This document shows positions 29,834-40,670 of a DNA stretch of 56,237 nt, piece by piece. A program made the position numbers and the translations under genes. The DNA is from Verrucomicrobiota bacterium (GTDB lineage: Bacteria > Verrucomicrobiota > Verrucomicrobiia > Chthoniobacterales > UBA10450), in the NCBI GenBank assembly GCA_003220055.1, contig QHRF01000097.1, positions 1 through 56,237 on the forward strand, written 5' to 3'. The notes below the pieces were generated by a model. It ran no database searches and was not told the origin of the DNA. It saw only the letters and a list, made by a program, of their open reading frames with translations. Positions within the stretch are counted from its first letter, which is position 1, and each line of letters starts with the position of its first letter.

Positions 29834-29841
<8 letters not shown>
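29296..29841 (+). CDS. gmhB: D-glycero-D-manno-heptose 1,7-bisphosphate 7-phosphatase
   Basis: A 181-aa HAD-family phosphatase. The nucleophile motif is FIDRDGTIM (DxDGT type), followed by VITNQSGIGRG, the zinc-binding Cys-rich loop FCPDPPREPSKCRKPAPGM and LIGDKEIDAECA. It removes one phosphate from heptose-1,7-bisphosphate, the step directly after HldA. It overlaps hldA by 14 bases and kdsB by 8. Confidence 0.93.
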
Positions 29842-33141
<3,300 letters not shown>

Positions 33142-33145
<4 letters not shown>

Positions 33146-33633
33146 TTCGGCAGTTTGGCGGAAAGAACGCTGTCGGATTGCTTCTTGCGATAGGCTTCCA
33201 GTTTTTGGCGCAGCTTCTTATCGGCGGTAGCGATGATTGCAGCTGCGAGCAGGGCAGCGTTTTTTGCACCGGCATCGCCAATCGCGAGTGTGCCGACGGG
33301 AATTCCGCCCGGCATTTGCGCGGTGGACAAGAGCGAATCAATGCCTTGTAGCTTTGATTGGATCGGAACGCCAAGCACCGGGAGCACGGTGTGCGCGGCA
33401 ATTACTCCAGCCAAATGCGCAGCGCCGCCGGCGCCCGCAATGATGACACGAAGTCCGCGGTCCGCCGCGTTGCGCGCGAATTCTGCGGTTGCATCGGGCG
33501 TTCGGTGCGCCGAAAGCACGCGCGACTCGTTAGGCAGACCGAGCTCGTCGAGCATTTCAACCGCGTGTCGCATCGTCTCCCAATCCGACTTACTTCCCAT
33601 CACGACGGCGACCAAAGATTTCGGCTGCGGCAT
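33142..33633 (-). CDS. purE: N5-carboxyaminoimidazole ribonucleotide mutase
   Basis: From the ATG at 33633 the protein has 163 aa, the usual PurE length; the frame is open for 11 more codons upstream. The signature [15 protein letters not shown], the active-site VLSAHRTPD and [19 protein letters not shown] are intact. It rearranges N5-CAIR to CAIR in purine synthesis. purK is not next to it. It overlaps tsaC by four bases (ATGA) and is divergent from aroK. Confidence 0.95.
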
Positions 33634-33704
33634 ACCGGAGTTTGGTCGGCCATTGATCCATCGCAACTACTTTTCAATTCGTCGCTCAGGCGGCATATTG
33701 TGAC

Positions 33705-34238
33705 GTGAACGCGGCCAAATCGATTGTCCTTATCGGAATGATGGGAGCCGGGAAATCTTCCGTCGGCCGTTGTCTGCAACAACGGACGGGGCTGGCTCGC
33801 CTGGACACAGACGAAATGGTGGTGGCCCAATTCGGCGTTCCGATCGCGCAAATTTTTGAAAAGCATGGTGAAGAGCGATTCCGCATCGCGGAAACAGACG
33901 TGCTCCGCAAATTGGCGCCGGAGAGGCCGGCGATTGTCGTGACCGGCGGCGGAATTGTCGGTAACACGGAGAATCTCGACCTTTTGAAACGGCTCGGGAC
34001 AGTCGTCTGGGTCACGGCGGATGAGGCAACCTTGTTCGAGCGGGCTTCGCGGCGGAATGATCGGCCTCTGCTCCAAAAAGAGAACCCGCGCGCAGTCTTT
34101 TCAAAATTATTCAGAGAGCGAGAATCGCTTTATGCCGCAGCTGCGGATTTACGGGTCGATACGTCCGCGCTGACTCACGATGAAGTTGCGGAGACCATTT
34201 TGAACAGGCTGGAGGAAGTCACTGCGCTCCAACAATGA
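33705..34238 (+). CDS. aroK: Shikimate kinase
   Basis: A 177-aa P-loop kinase. Walker A is LIGMMGAGKSSVGRCL, the shikimate-binding Asp is in LDTDEMVV, and the FRIAETDVL and TGGGIVGNTENLDLL blocks are the conserved shikimate-site segments. It phosphorylates shikimate at the 3-position in the aromatic pathway. The likely start is GTG at 33705; no ATG lies nearby. It overlaps queG by four bases (ATGA). Confidence 0.94.
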   Translation: MNAAKSIVLIGMMGAGKSSVGRCLQQRTGLARLDTDEMVVAQFGVPIAQIFEKHGEERFRIAETDVLRKLAPERPAIVVTGGGIVGNTENLDLLKRLGTVVWVTADEATLFERASRRNDRPLLQKENPRAVFSKLFRERESLYAAAADLRVDTSALTHDEVAETILNRLEEVTALQQ

Positions 34239-35356
34239 CCGCGACTGCTAAGATCGACCCGCCTTCGCAGCGCTTCGGCGCGGCCGACAATGAGGTGAAG
34301 GCACGGCTGGTTGAATTTGCGCGAACGCTTGGCTTTGACTCGTGTCGCGTCGCCGCGTGTTCTCCCCCAGCCCATGCTGACGAATTCGATGATTGGTTGG
34401 ACGAAGGCGCGCATGGTGAGATGGAGTACATGGCGCGCGGCGAAGACAAGCGGCGAGATCCACAAAAGATCTTGCCGAGTGCTAAATCCATCATTGTTTT
34501 GGGGCTGAATTATTTTCAGGGTGTAGAGGCGGGCGTGTCGCCCGCGAATAGAGCCGCGGCCGACACGGCCGCCACTGCATCAAGGGGACGCATCGCGCGC
34601 TACGCGTGGGGCGATGATTACCACGATGTGACTGCGGCCAAACTGGACAAGATCGACATCTTCCTGCGCGAATTTGGCGGGCAGCAAAAATGTTACGTCG
34701 ATACTGGCCCGGTTTTAGAGCGCGATCATGCGGCGCAGGCTGGAATCGGTTGGCACGGCAAAAGCACGATGCTGATCAACGAGAAACTTGGGACGTGGTT
34801 TTTCCTGGCGGAGATTTTGACGACGCTCGAATTGCCGGCGGATGACCCGGCGCGAGATCGTTGCGGCACATGCGAGCGTTGCATCAATGCTTGTCCGACG
34901 GGTGCGATCACAGCGCCGCACAAATTAGATGCGCGGCGCTGCATTTCGTATCTCACGATCGAACTGAAAAGCTCGATTCCGCTCGAGCTTCGGTCGTTGA
35001 TCGGCGACCGCATTTTCGGCTGCGACGATTGTCTGGACGCGTGCCCATGGAATCGGTTTGCGAAAGTCTCGCGTGAGTCTGCGTTCGCCGCGCGAAAATC
35101 GACGACCGCCTATGCGCTGCGAGATTATTTGCGCCTGGACGAGGTGGAGTTCCGCGATCGTTTTCGTAATTCGCCAATAAAGCGGATCAAGCGACGTGGA
35201 TTTTTGCGAAACGTTTGCGTCGCGCTCGGTAATATCGGCACAAGAGAAGATTTGCCGGCCTTGGAGCGAGCAGCCTTGGATTCGGAACCTCTGATTGCAG
35301 AACATGCCGCATGGGCAATCAACCGAATCCGCGAGCGGTCCGGTTTTCAAAAGTAA
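34235..35356 (+). CDS. queG: Epoxyqueuosine reductase QueG
   Basis: A 373-aa cobalamin- and iron-sulfur-dependent reductase that completes queuosine in tRNA. The N-terminal cobalamin-binding domain has SIIVLGLNYF, RYAWGDDYHD and CYVDTGPVLERDHAAQAGIGWHGK. Two [4Fe-4S] motifs follow, CGTCERCINACPTGAI and FGCDDCLDACPWN, then a HEAT-like C-terminus. An insertion of about 20 residues (EAGVSPANRAAADTAATAS) sits between LNYF and the RGRIARYAWG block, where relatives have only a short linker. It is encoded by a paired-hairpin DNA element. Confidence 0.95.
   Translation: MTATAKIDPPSQRFGAADNEVKARLVEFARTLGFDSCRVAACSPPAHADEFDDWLDEGAHGEMEYMARGEDKRRDPQKILPSAKSIIVLGLNYFQGVEAGVSPANRAAADTAATASRGRIARYAWGDDYHDVTAAKLDKIDIFLREFGGQQKCYVDTGPVLERDHAAQAGIGWHGKSTMLINEKLGTWFFLAEILTTLELPADDPARDRCGTCERCINACPTGAITAPHKLDARRCISYLTIELKSSIPLELRSLIGDRIFGCDDCLDACPWNRFAKVSRESAFAARKSTTAYALRDYLRLDEVEFRDRFRNSPIKRIKRRGFLRNVCVALGNIGTREDLPALERAALDSEPLIAEHAAWAINRIRERSGFQK
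34529..34572. repeat. Two-hairpin palindromic element inside queG
   Basis: Two perfect 7-bp hairpins with 3-base loops follow each other: GCGGGCG/CGCCCGC (34529-34535, 34539-34545) and GCGGCCG/CGGCCGC (34556-34562, 34566-34572). They keep the queG reading frame and encode the extra Ala/Gly-rich linker. This is like an in-frame REP element. Confidence 0.65.
34649..34662 (+). repeat. Dispersed dyad AAGATCGACATCTT
   Basis: Perfect copy inside queG, encoding K-I-D-I-F. Confidence 0.7.
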
Positions 35357-35475
35357 ATTCGTTGAATCCAAAGGGCCTGTTTGCTACATCCAATTATCGG
35401 TCTTGTGAACGCGTTTTGCTTGCAAAGGTCTAAACTAAGGTTACTTCTGACCGTTTCCTGCCCCTGAGTCCCAGT

Positions 35476-36837
35476 ATGCATCAAGCCGTAGCCGCCCCGG
35501 AAACCGCGCCCAAAGTTGCGCGGAAACGTCGTAGCACCCGTAAACGCCAAATCATTATAGGCGCCGTTGGTTTCTTGGTGCTCTGGCTGATCGTTTCAAT
35601 CTTGTTGTCGAAGCGCGAGAAGCCGATCCCGGTCACAACCGAAAAGGCAGTGCGTAAGACGATTCTCCAGACCGTTTCCGCCACCGGCAAGGTGCAGCCG
35701 GAAACGGAAGTAAAAATTTCACCCGAAGTGGCGGGTGAAATCATCGAGCTGCCTGTGGCCGACGGGATGGGGATCCAAAAGGGCGACTTGCTCGTTAAAA
35801 TTAAACCGGATTCCTACAAAGCCCTTCTCGAGCAACAGGAGGCAGCCATCAGCGCGGCCAAAGCGACCAATCTTCAACAGAAGGCGACGATGTTGAAGAC
35901 GGAACAGGATCTTAAGCGGGCCGAGGACATGTACGCGAAGAAGACGATCTCCATTCAGGAATACAACAACGCCCAGGCCGCTTCCGACGTTGCGAAAAAT
36001 ACTTACGAAAGTTCACTGCACGAAATCGAGCGGGCGCAGGCGGGCTCAAGCCAGGCGCGGGATCAGCTTTCCAAGACCACGGTTTATTCGCCGATCAATG
36101 GAACGGTGACGATCCTGAACAGCAAACTGGGCGAGCGCATCGTCGCCACCGGGCAATTCGCCGGCACTGAAGTGATGCGTGTGGCCGATCTTTCGCGCAT
36201 GCAAGCCGTGATCGATGTAAACGAGAACGACGTGCCGAATGTGAAAATTAGCGACAAGGCGAATGTGAAGATCGACGCCTACGGCGACCGCAAATTCAAA
36301 GGCACGGTGGCGCAAATTGGGAACACCGGAAAGACGACCGGCAGTGGCACGCAGGAAGAAGTCACCAATTTCGAAGTTAAAATCAATTTGGAGCGGGAAG
36401 ATGTTCTGCTGCGGCCGGGTCTGAGTTGCACGGCCGACATTGAGACGAACATGGTGAAAGACGCGGTCGCAGTGCCGATGCAGGCAGTCACCATTCGAAC
36501 CGGCGATAGCAACCTAAGCCCGGAAGAAATAGAAAAGAAAAAATTGAAAAGCGCTGCGCGCGATAAAGGCGACAACAATGCCGATTACGTGAACGAGCGT
36601 CAGGAAAAGGCCGCGCAACGAGAAGAGCGTGAAAAACTGGCCAAAGTCGTGTTTTTGAAAAAAGGCGGCAAAGCGCAATCGGTCAAAGTGACCACGGGAA
36701 TTTCGGACGACACTTACATGGAAATCAAAACCGGCGTCCAACCGAGCGACGAAGTGATTTCCGGCAGTTACAGCGCGATCAGTCGCAAGCTCAAAGATGG
36801 CGCGAAAGTGACTTACGACAAGGAAGCAACAAAGTAG
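35476..36837 (+). CDS. macA: MacA-like periplasmic adaptor (membrane fusion protein)
   Basis: A 453-aa HlyD/RND-type adaptor. After a basic N-terminus a single membrane anchor (about residues 30-48) is followed by the first half of a lipoyl domain (SATGKVQPETEVKISPEVAGEI), a long coiled-coil hairpin (about 115-195), and the second lipoyl half with VYSPINGTVT. Beta-barrel and membrane-proximal domains complete it, with a charged Lys/Glu-rich insertion near 355-395 that is unusual. It links the MacB pump to an outer-membrane channel, which is not in this window. It leads the exporter operon. Confidence 0.9.
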   Translation: MHQAVAAPETAPKVARKRRSTRKRQIIIGAVGFLVLWLIVSILLSKREKPIPVTTEKAVRKTILQTVSATGKVQPETEVKISPEVAGEIIELPVADGMGIQKGDLLVKIKPDSYKALLEQQEAAISAAKATNLQQKATMLKTEQDLKRAEDMYAKKTISIQEYNNAQAASDVAKNTYESSLHEIERAQAGSSQARDQLSKTTVYSPINGTVTILNSKLGERIVATGQFAGTEVMRVADLSRMQAVIDVNENDVPNVKISDKANVKIDAYGDRKFKGTVAQIGNTGKTTGSGTQEEVTNFEVKINLEREDVLLRPGLSCTADIETNMVKDAVAVPMQAVTIRTGDSNLSPEEIEKKKLKSAARDKGDNNADYVNERQEKAAQREEREKLAKVVFLKKGGKAQSVKVTTGISDDTYMEIKTGVQPSDEVISGSYSAISRKLKDGAKVTYDKEATK

Positions 36838-36867
36838 AATGCATCGCGGCTAGATGTCGATCTAACG

Positions 36868-37614
36868 ATGGACGCGCGGCAATCAGTCAGACAAGTCGGC
36901 CCGGTCGTCATCGACATCGAAAACATCACCAAGGATTACGTGATGGGCGAAGAGATCGTGCGCGCGTTGCGCGGCGTCTCGTTGCAAATTCGGCGCAATG
37001 AGTATCTCGCCGTGATGGGGCCGAGCGGCAGCGGCAAATCGACGCTGATGAACATGCTCGGCTGTCTCGATACTCCGACATCTGGCCGTTACGAATTCAA
37101 TGGGCGGGACGTTGCCGAGATGGACGACGATGAGCTGGCCGCGATCCGCAATCGGGAGATCGGTTTCGTCTTTCAAACGTTCAACTTGCTCGCGCGCGCG
37201 ACCAGTCTGCGCAATGTCGAGTTACCTTTGATTTACGCCGGAATGGATCCAGAGAGTCGAGAAGAACGCGCGACTCAGGCGCTGACCGATGTCGGGTTAG
37301 GCGATCGCATCCAACACAAGCCTAACGAGTTGTCCGGCGGCCAGCGGCAGCGCGTCGCGATCGCCCGCGCGCTCGTAAACGATCCGTCAATCATTTTGGC
37401 GGACGAACCTACCGGCAATCTCGATTCAAAGACCGGCGAGGAAATCATGGCACTGCTCGAGGATCTTTATCAGCGCGGCCACACCATCATTTTGGTCACG
37501 CACGAGCGCGACATTGCCGCGCATGCACGTCGCACCATTCGTTTGCGTGACGGCGTGGTTGAGAGCGATGAATCAAGTTTTGTCCCGCGACTGGAGACGG
37601 TCGCTGCAAGCTAG
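36868..37614 (+). CDS. MacB-type ABC transporter, ATP-binding protein
   Basis: A 248-aa nucleotide-binding protein of the LolD/MacB class. Walker A is [15 protein letters not shown], the signature is [15 protein letters not shown] and Walker B is [16 protein letters not shown]; the H-loop lies in VTHERD. It energises the two FtsX-like permeases encoded downstream (2 bases to the first). The gap before it contains a copy of the dispersed word at 36854-36862, just ahead of the start codon. Confidence 0.95.
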   Translation: MDARQSVRQVGPVVIDIENITKDYVMGEEIVRALRGVSLQIRRNEYLAVMGPSGSGKSTLMNMLGCLDTPTSGRYEFNGRDVAEMDDDELAAIRNREIGFVFQTFNLLARATSLRNVELPLIYAGMDPESREERATQALTDVGLGDRIQHKPNELSGGQRQRVAIARALVNDPSIILADEPTGNLDSKTGEEIMALLEDLYQRGHTIILVTHERDIAAHARRTIRLRDGVVESDESSFVPRLETVAAS

Positions 37615-37616
37615 AT

Positions 37617-38897
37617 ATGAAGCGTTTTCTCTACGAACTGGAAGAAAGTTGGAGGATCGCTTACGCGCAGATGCGATCGAACCTGACGCGGTCAATCCTT
37701 ACTGCGCTCGGTGTCGTTATTGGGATCGTCGCTGTCACACTGATGGGCACGGCGATTGGAGGAATCCAAGTCGGCTTCGATAAAAGCATGGCCGTGCTTG
37801 GTGATGACGTCCTTTACGTCACCCAATGGCCGTGGAAGCCGGTAGACGATTGGTGGAACTACCGCGACCGAAAAAAAATTCAGACCGAATACGCCGAGAC
37901 GATCAATCGCATGATTGCCGCGACCCCGAATTCGAACCTGATGGTCGCAGTGCCGACATCGAGTCTGATGCGCTCAATCAAATATCGCGGAAACCAAGTG
38001 GAGAATGTCTTCACACTTGGAACCACGTCCGATTTCACCGTCACATCGACAATCGACTGCAAGGAAGGGCGGTTCTTTAACGAGATCGAGTCGCGCAGTG
38101 GTGCGCAAGTAGTGGTGATTGGCTACGACGTCGCTGACGCTTTGTTTCCATCGGAAAGTCCCATCGACAAATCTGTTCTCATTAATGGCCACGTGTTCAA
38201 AGTGATTGGCGTGAACGCGCGCCAAGGAACCTTCCTTGGATTGTTTAGCTGGGACTCGATGGTAGCGATGCCGTTGGCGGCCTTTAACAAATACTTCGAC
38301 GTAAAAAACGAGTTGGACGCGCGGGGAGAGAATCAAGGCCAATCGGACGTGCGCGTAAAAGTGAGGGACAAAACCAAACTGATCGAGGCGAAGGATGAAT
38401 TGACCGGAATGATGCGACGCGTGCGCGGTTTGCCGCCGGAAAAGAAGGAGGATTTTTCGATTAACGAGCAACAAGCGTTCAAGAGCACGCTTGATCCCGT
38501 GAAAAATACCATCGCTATTGCCGGCCTATTCATCACCGGGCTTTCGCTGTTTGTCGGCGCGATTGGCATCATGAACATTACCTTCGTGAGCGTTAAGGAG
38601 CGGACGAAAGAAATCGGAACACGCAAAGCGCTCGGCGCCCGTCGTCGCACGATTCTGCTCCAGTTCCTAATCGAATCGACGGCGCTTTGCCTGCTCGGAG
38701 GATTTATCGGCCTGGCGGTCGCTTATTTCATGTGCTTCGGGATCGGCAAGGCTTTCCCGTCGTTTCCAATTCAGTTTTCATTCGGACTGGTAATAGCGAG
38801 CATGATCGTGTCGGTGCTCACCGGTTTGGTCTCCGGTTTTGCGCCGGCTTGGTCGGCGTCGCGCCTCGATCCGGTCACGGCGCTGCGCTATGAGTAA
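37617..38897 (+). CDS. MacB-type ABC transporter permease (first)
   Basis: A 426-aa FtsX-like permease. One membrane helix lies near the N-terminus (SILTALGVVIGIVAVTLMG), a large periplasmic MacB core domain follows (about 50-285), then three helices; the loop after the second contains the conserved VKERTKEIGTRKALGARR motif. It ends in DPVTALRYE, the typical MacB end. It begins 2 bases after the ATPase gene and its 3' end overlaps the four-helix-bundle gene by 8 bases. Confidence 0.94.
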   Translation: MKRFLYELEESWRIAYAQMRSNLTRSILTALGVVIGIVAVTLMGTAIGGIQVGFDKSMAVLGDDVLYVTQWPWKPVDDWWNYRDRKKIQTEYAETINRMIAATPNSNLMVAVPTSSLMRSIKYRGNQVENVFTLGTTSDFTVTSTIDCKEGRFFNEIESRSGAQVVVIGYDVADALFPSESPIDKSVLINGHVFKVIGVNARQGTFLGLFSWDSMVAMPLAAFNKYFDVKNELDARGENQGQSDVRVKVRDKTKLIEAKDELTGMMRRVRGLPPEKKEDFSINEQQAFKSTLDPVKNTIAIAGLFITGLSLFVGAIGIMNITFVSVKERTKEIGTRKALGARRRTILLQFLIESTALCLLGGFIGLAVAYFMCFGIGKAFPSFPIQFSFGLVIASMIVSVLTGLVSGFAPAWSASRLDPVTALRYE

Positions 38898-39249
38898 AGA
38901 AAATTCGAAACACTATGATCTCGAAGAGCGCACATTTGAGTTTGCAAAAAACAGTCGTGTATTCGTCAGGCGTTTGCCCAGAACGATCTCAAACATCGAA
39001 GATGTAAAGCAATTCGTTCGCGCTTCTGGCTCGATCGGTGCCAATTACATCGAAGCAAACGAAGCAATCGGGAAAAAGGACTTCGTGATGAAAGTTAAGA
39101 TTTGCCGGCGGGAAGCCAAAGAAAGCGGGTATTGGCTTCGCCTGATGGACATCGACGGAAAACAGCAAGCGCAACAAAGCCGCTTGCTGGGGGAAGCGCT
39201 TGAGTTGCTGAAAATCTTCGGCGCAATCATCCGTAAGTCGGAGGAATGA
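38890..39249 (+). CDS. Four-helix-bundle protein (S23/intervening-sequence type)
   Basis: A 119-aa protein from the ATG at 38890 inside the permease's last codons. It has the family's pattern LEERTFEFAKNSRVFVRRLP, ASGSIGANYIEANEA, KIKICRREAKESGYWL (here KVKICRREAKESGYWL) and a last helix ending in GAIIRKSEE. The family was first seen in 23S rRNA intervening sequences and is related to Avd of diversity-generating retroelements; its role is unclear. The gene is more AT-rich than its neighbours and is lodged between two permeases of one transporter. A short tandem repeat follows it. These facts suggest it arrived separately. Confidence 0.9.
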   Translation: MSKENSKHYDLEERTFEFAKNSRVFVRRLPRTISNIEDVKQFVRASGSIGANYIEANEAIGKKDFVMKVKICRREAKESGYWLRLMDIDGKQQAQQSRLLGEALELLKIFGAIIRKSEE

Positions 39250-39282
39250 ATTGGAATTTCGAGTTTAGAGTTTGTTTCGGAC

Positions 39283-39308
39283 TTCGATATTCGATATTCG
39301 ATATTCGA
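39283..39308 (+). repeat. Tandem repeat of TTCGATA (3.7 copies)
   Basis: A 7-base unit is repeated three times plus five bases, in the short gap between the four-helix-bundle gene and the second permease. The local sequence is AT-rich. Confidence 0.85.
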
Positions 39309-39318
39309 GTTTCTAAAG

Positions 39319-40560
39319 ATGCAATTTAGCGAAACGATAACGATGGCGCTGGGCTCGTTAGGCGTGAACAAATTGCGTTCGGGCCTGACGATGTTTGGGA
39401 TCACCATCGGTGTCTTCTCAGTCATCTCGGTCATGACCGCGATCGGCGCGCTGCAGTATTCGATTGAGAACGGCCTCAGTTTTCTCGGTTCGAACATTTT
39501 TCAGTTCGCGAAGTATCCGGCCAACGTGAGCGCAGGCGGCAACATTAAGAAAAAATATCAAAACCGCCACAACATCACTTATCAGCAGGCGCTCCATTAC
39601 CAAAAACTAATGGAAGGAAACGCGCGCGAGATTTGCCTGAAATGTTTCGGCTACGAAGTAAAAGGCCAGGCGGTTTATAACGGAGTGAAGACGACGCCGA
39701 ATCTCCTCATTGTCGGCGCGAACCGAGGCTTTTTGACGGCCAACGCCTACACCCTCGGTTACGGAAGAAACGTAAACGACGAAGATGTCGAGCTTGCGCG
39801 CAACGCCATTGTCGTTGGCAAAATGGTCGAGAAGCGTTTGTTTCCGCACGAAACGCCGATCGGCAAAGTCGTCCGCGTCTCCGGGCACACTTACACGATA
39901 ATCGGAGTCTTAGCCGAGAAAGGGACGGCGTTTGGCCAGAGCCAGGACAATCTCTGCATCATGCCGATCACGCGCTTCTTCGAAGATTTCGGCTCAGCGA
40001 AACGGACCGTAAACATCGCGACCCAGGCGCCTTCAACTGAGACCTACAATGCCACGTTCGACAAAGCCGTCGGCGCGATGCGGATCGCGCGGGGTTTACG
40101 CGCAGACCAGGAAAACGATTTCGAGATTTATTCCAACGATTCGCTTAAAAGCGCGTTCGTTTCCGTGGCCGGCGTTGTACGGGTCGGCGCGTTCGTGATC
40201 AGTTTCATCGCGCTGGTCGCAGCCGGCATCGGAATTATGAACATCATGCTCGTAAGCGTGACCGAGCGGACGAAAGAAATCGGCGTTCGTAAATCGATTG
40301 GCGCGCGCAGCAAAGACATTTTGCGGCAATTTTTGACCGAGGCCGTTTTCATTTCCGAAGCCGGCGGCATTTTGGGAATCATTCTGGGAATAATCGTCGG
40401 AGATCTCCTCGCCGCCTGGCTCAAAGTCGATCTGATTTTTCCTTACGGCTGGGCCCTCGCCGGATTGATTGTTTGCTCGGTGATCGGGATCGGATTCGGC
40501 CTCTACCCCGCATATCGCGCTGCCAGCTTGGATCCGATCGAAGCCCTGCGCTACGAGTAG
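39319..40560 (+). CDS. MacB-type ABC transporter permease (second)
   Basis: A 413-aa FtsX-like permease, paralogous to the one at 37617. It has the N-terminal helix (MFGITIGVFSVISVMTAIGA), a periplasmic domain, three C-terminal helices, the loop VTERTKEIGVRKSIGARS and the end LDPIEALRYE. Two unequal permeases with one ATPase suggest a heterodimeric pump. The substrate is unknown; MacB pumps export macrolides, siderophores, lipids or peptides. It is the last gene of the exporter operon. Confidence 0.94.
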   Translation: MQFSETITMALGSLGVNKLRSGLTMFGITIGVFSVISVMTAIGALQYSIENGLSFLGSNIFQFAKYPANVSAGGNIKKKYQNRHNITYQQALHYQKLMEGNAREICLKCFGYEVKGQAVYNGVKTTPNLLIVGANRGFLTANAYTLGYGRNVNDEDVELARNAIVVGKMVEKRLFPHETPIGKVVRVSGHTYTIIGVLAEKGTAFGQSQDNLCIMPITRFFEDFGSAKRTVNIATQAPSTETYNATFDKAVGAMRIARGLRADQENDFEIYSNDSLKSAFVSVAGVVRVGAFVISFIALVAAGIGIMNIMLVSVTERTKEIGVRKSIGARSKDILRQFLTEAVFISEAGGILGIILGIIVGDLLAAWLKVDLIFPYGWALAGLIVCSVIGIGFGLYPAYRAASLDPIEALRYE

Positions 40561-40670
40561 ATCGACCTTCGGCTGAGCTTGTTGCGTGGAGGGGATATAA
40601 TCTGCGCCTGCTTCCCTTTGACCAGACATTCAGCTTTATCGTACCCTAGAAATTTTGAGGTCTTGCCCAG

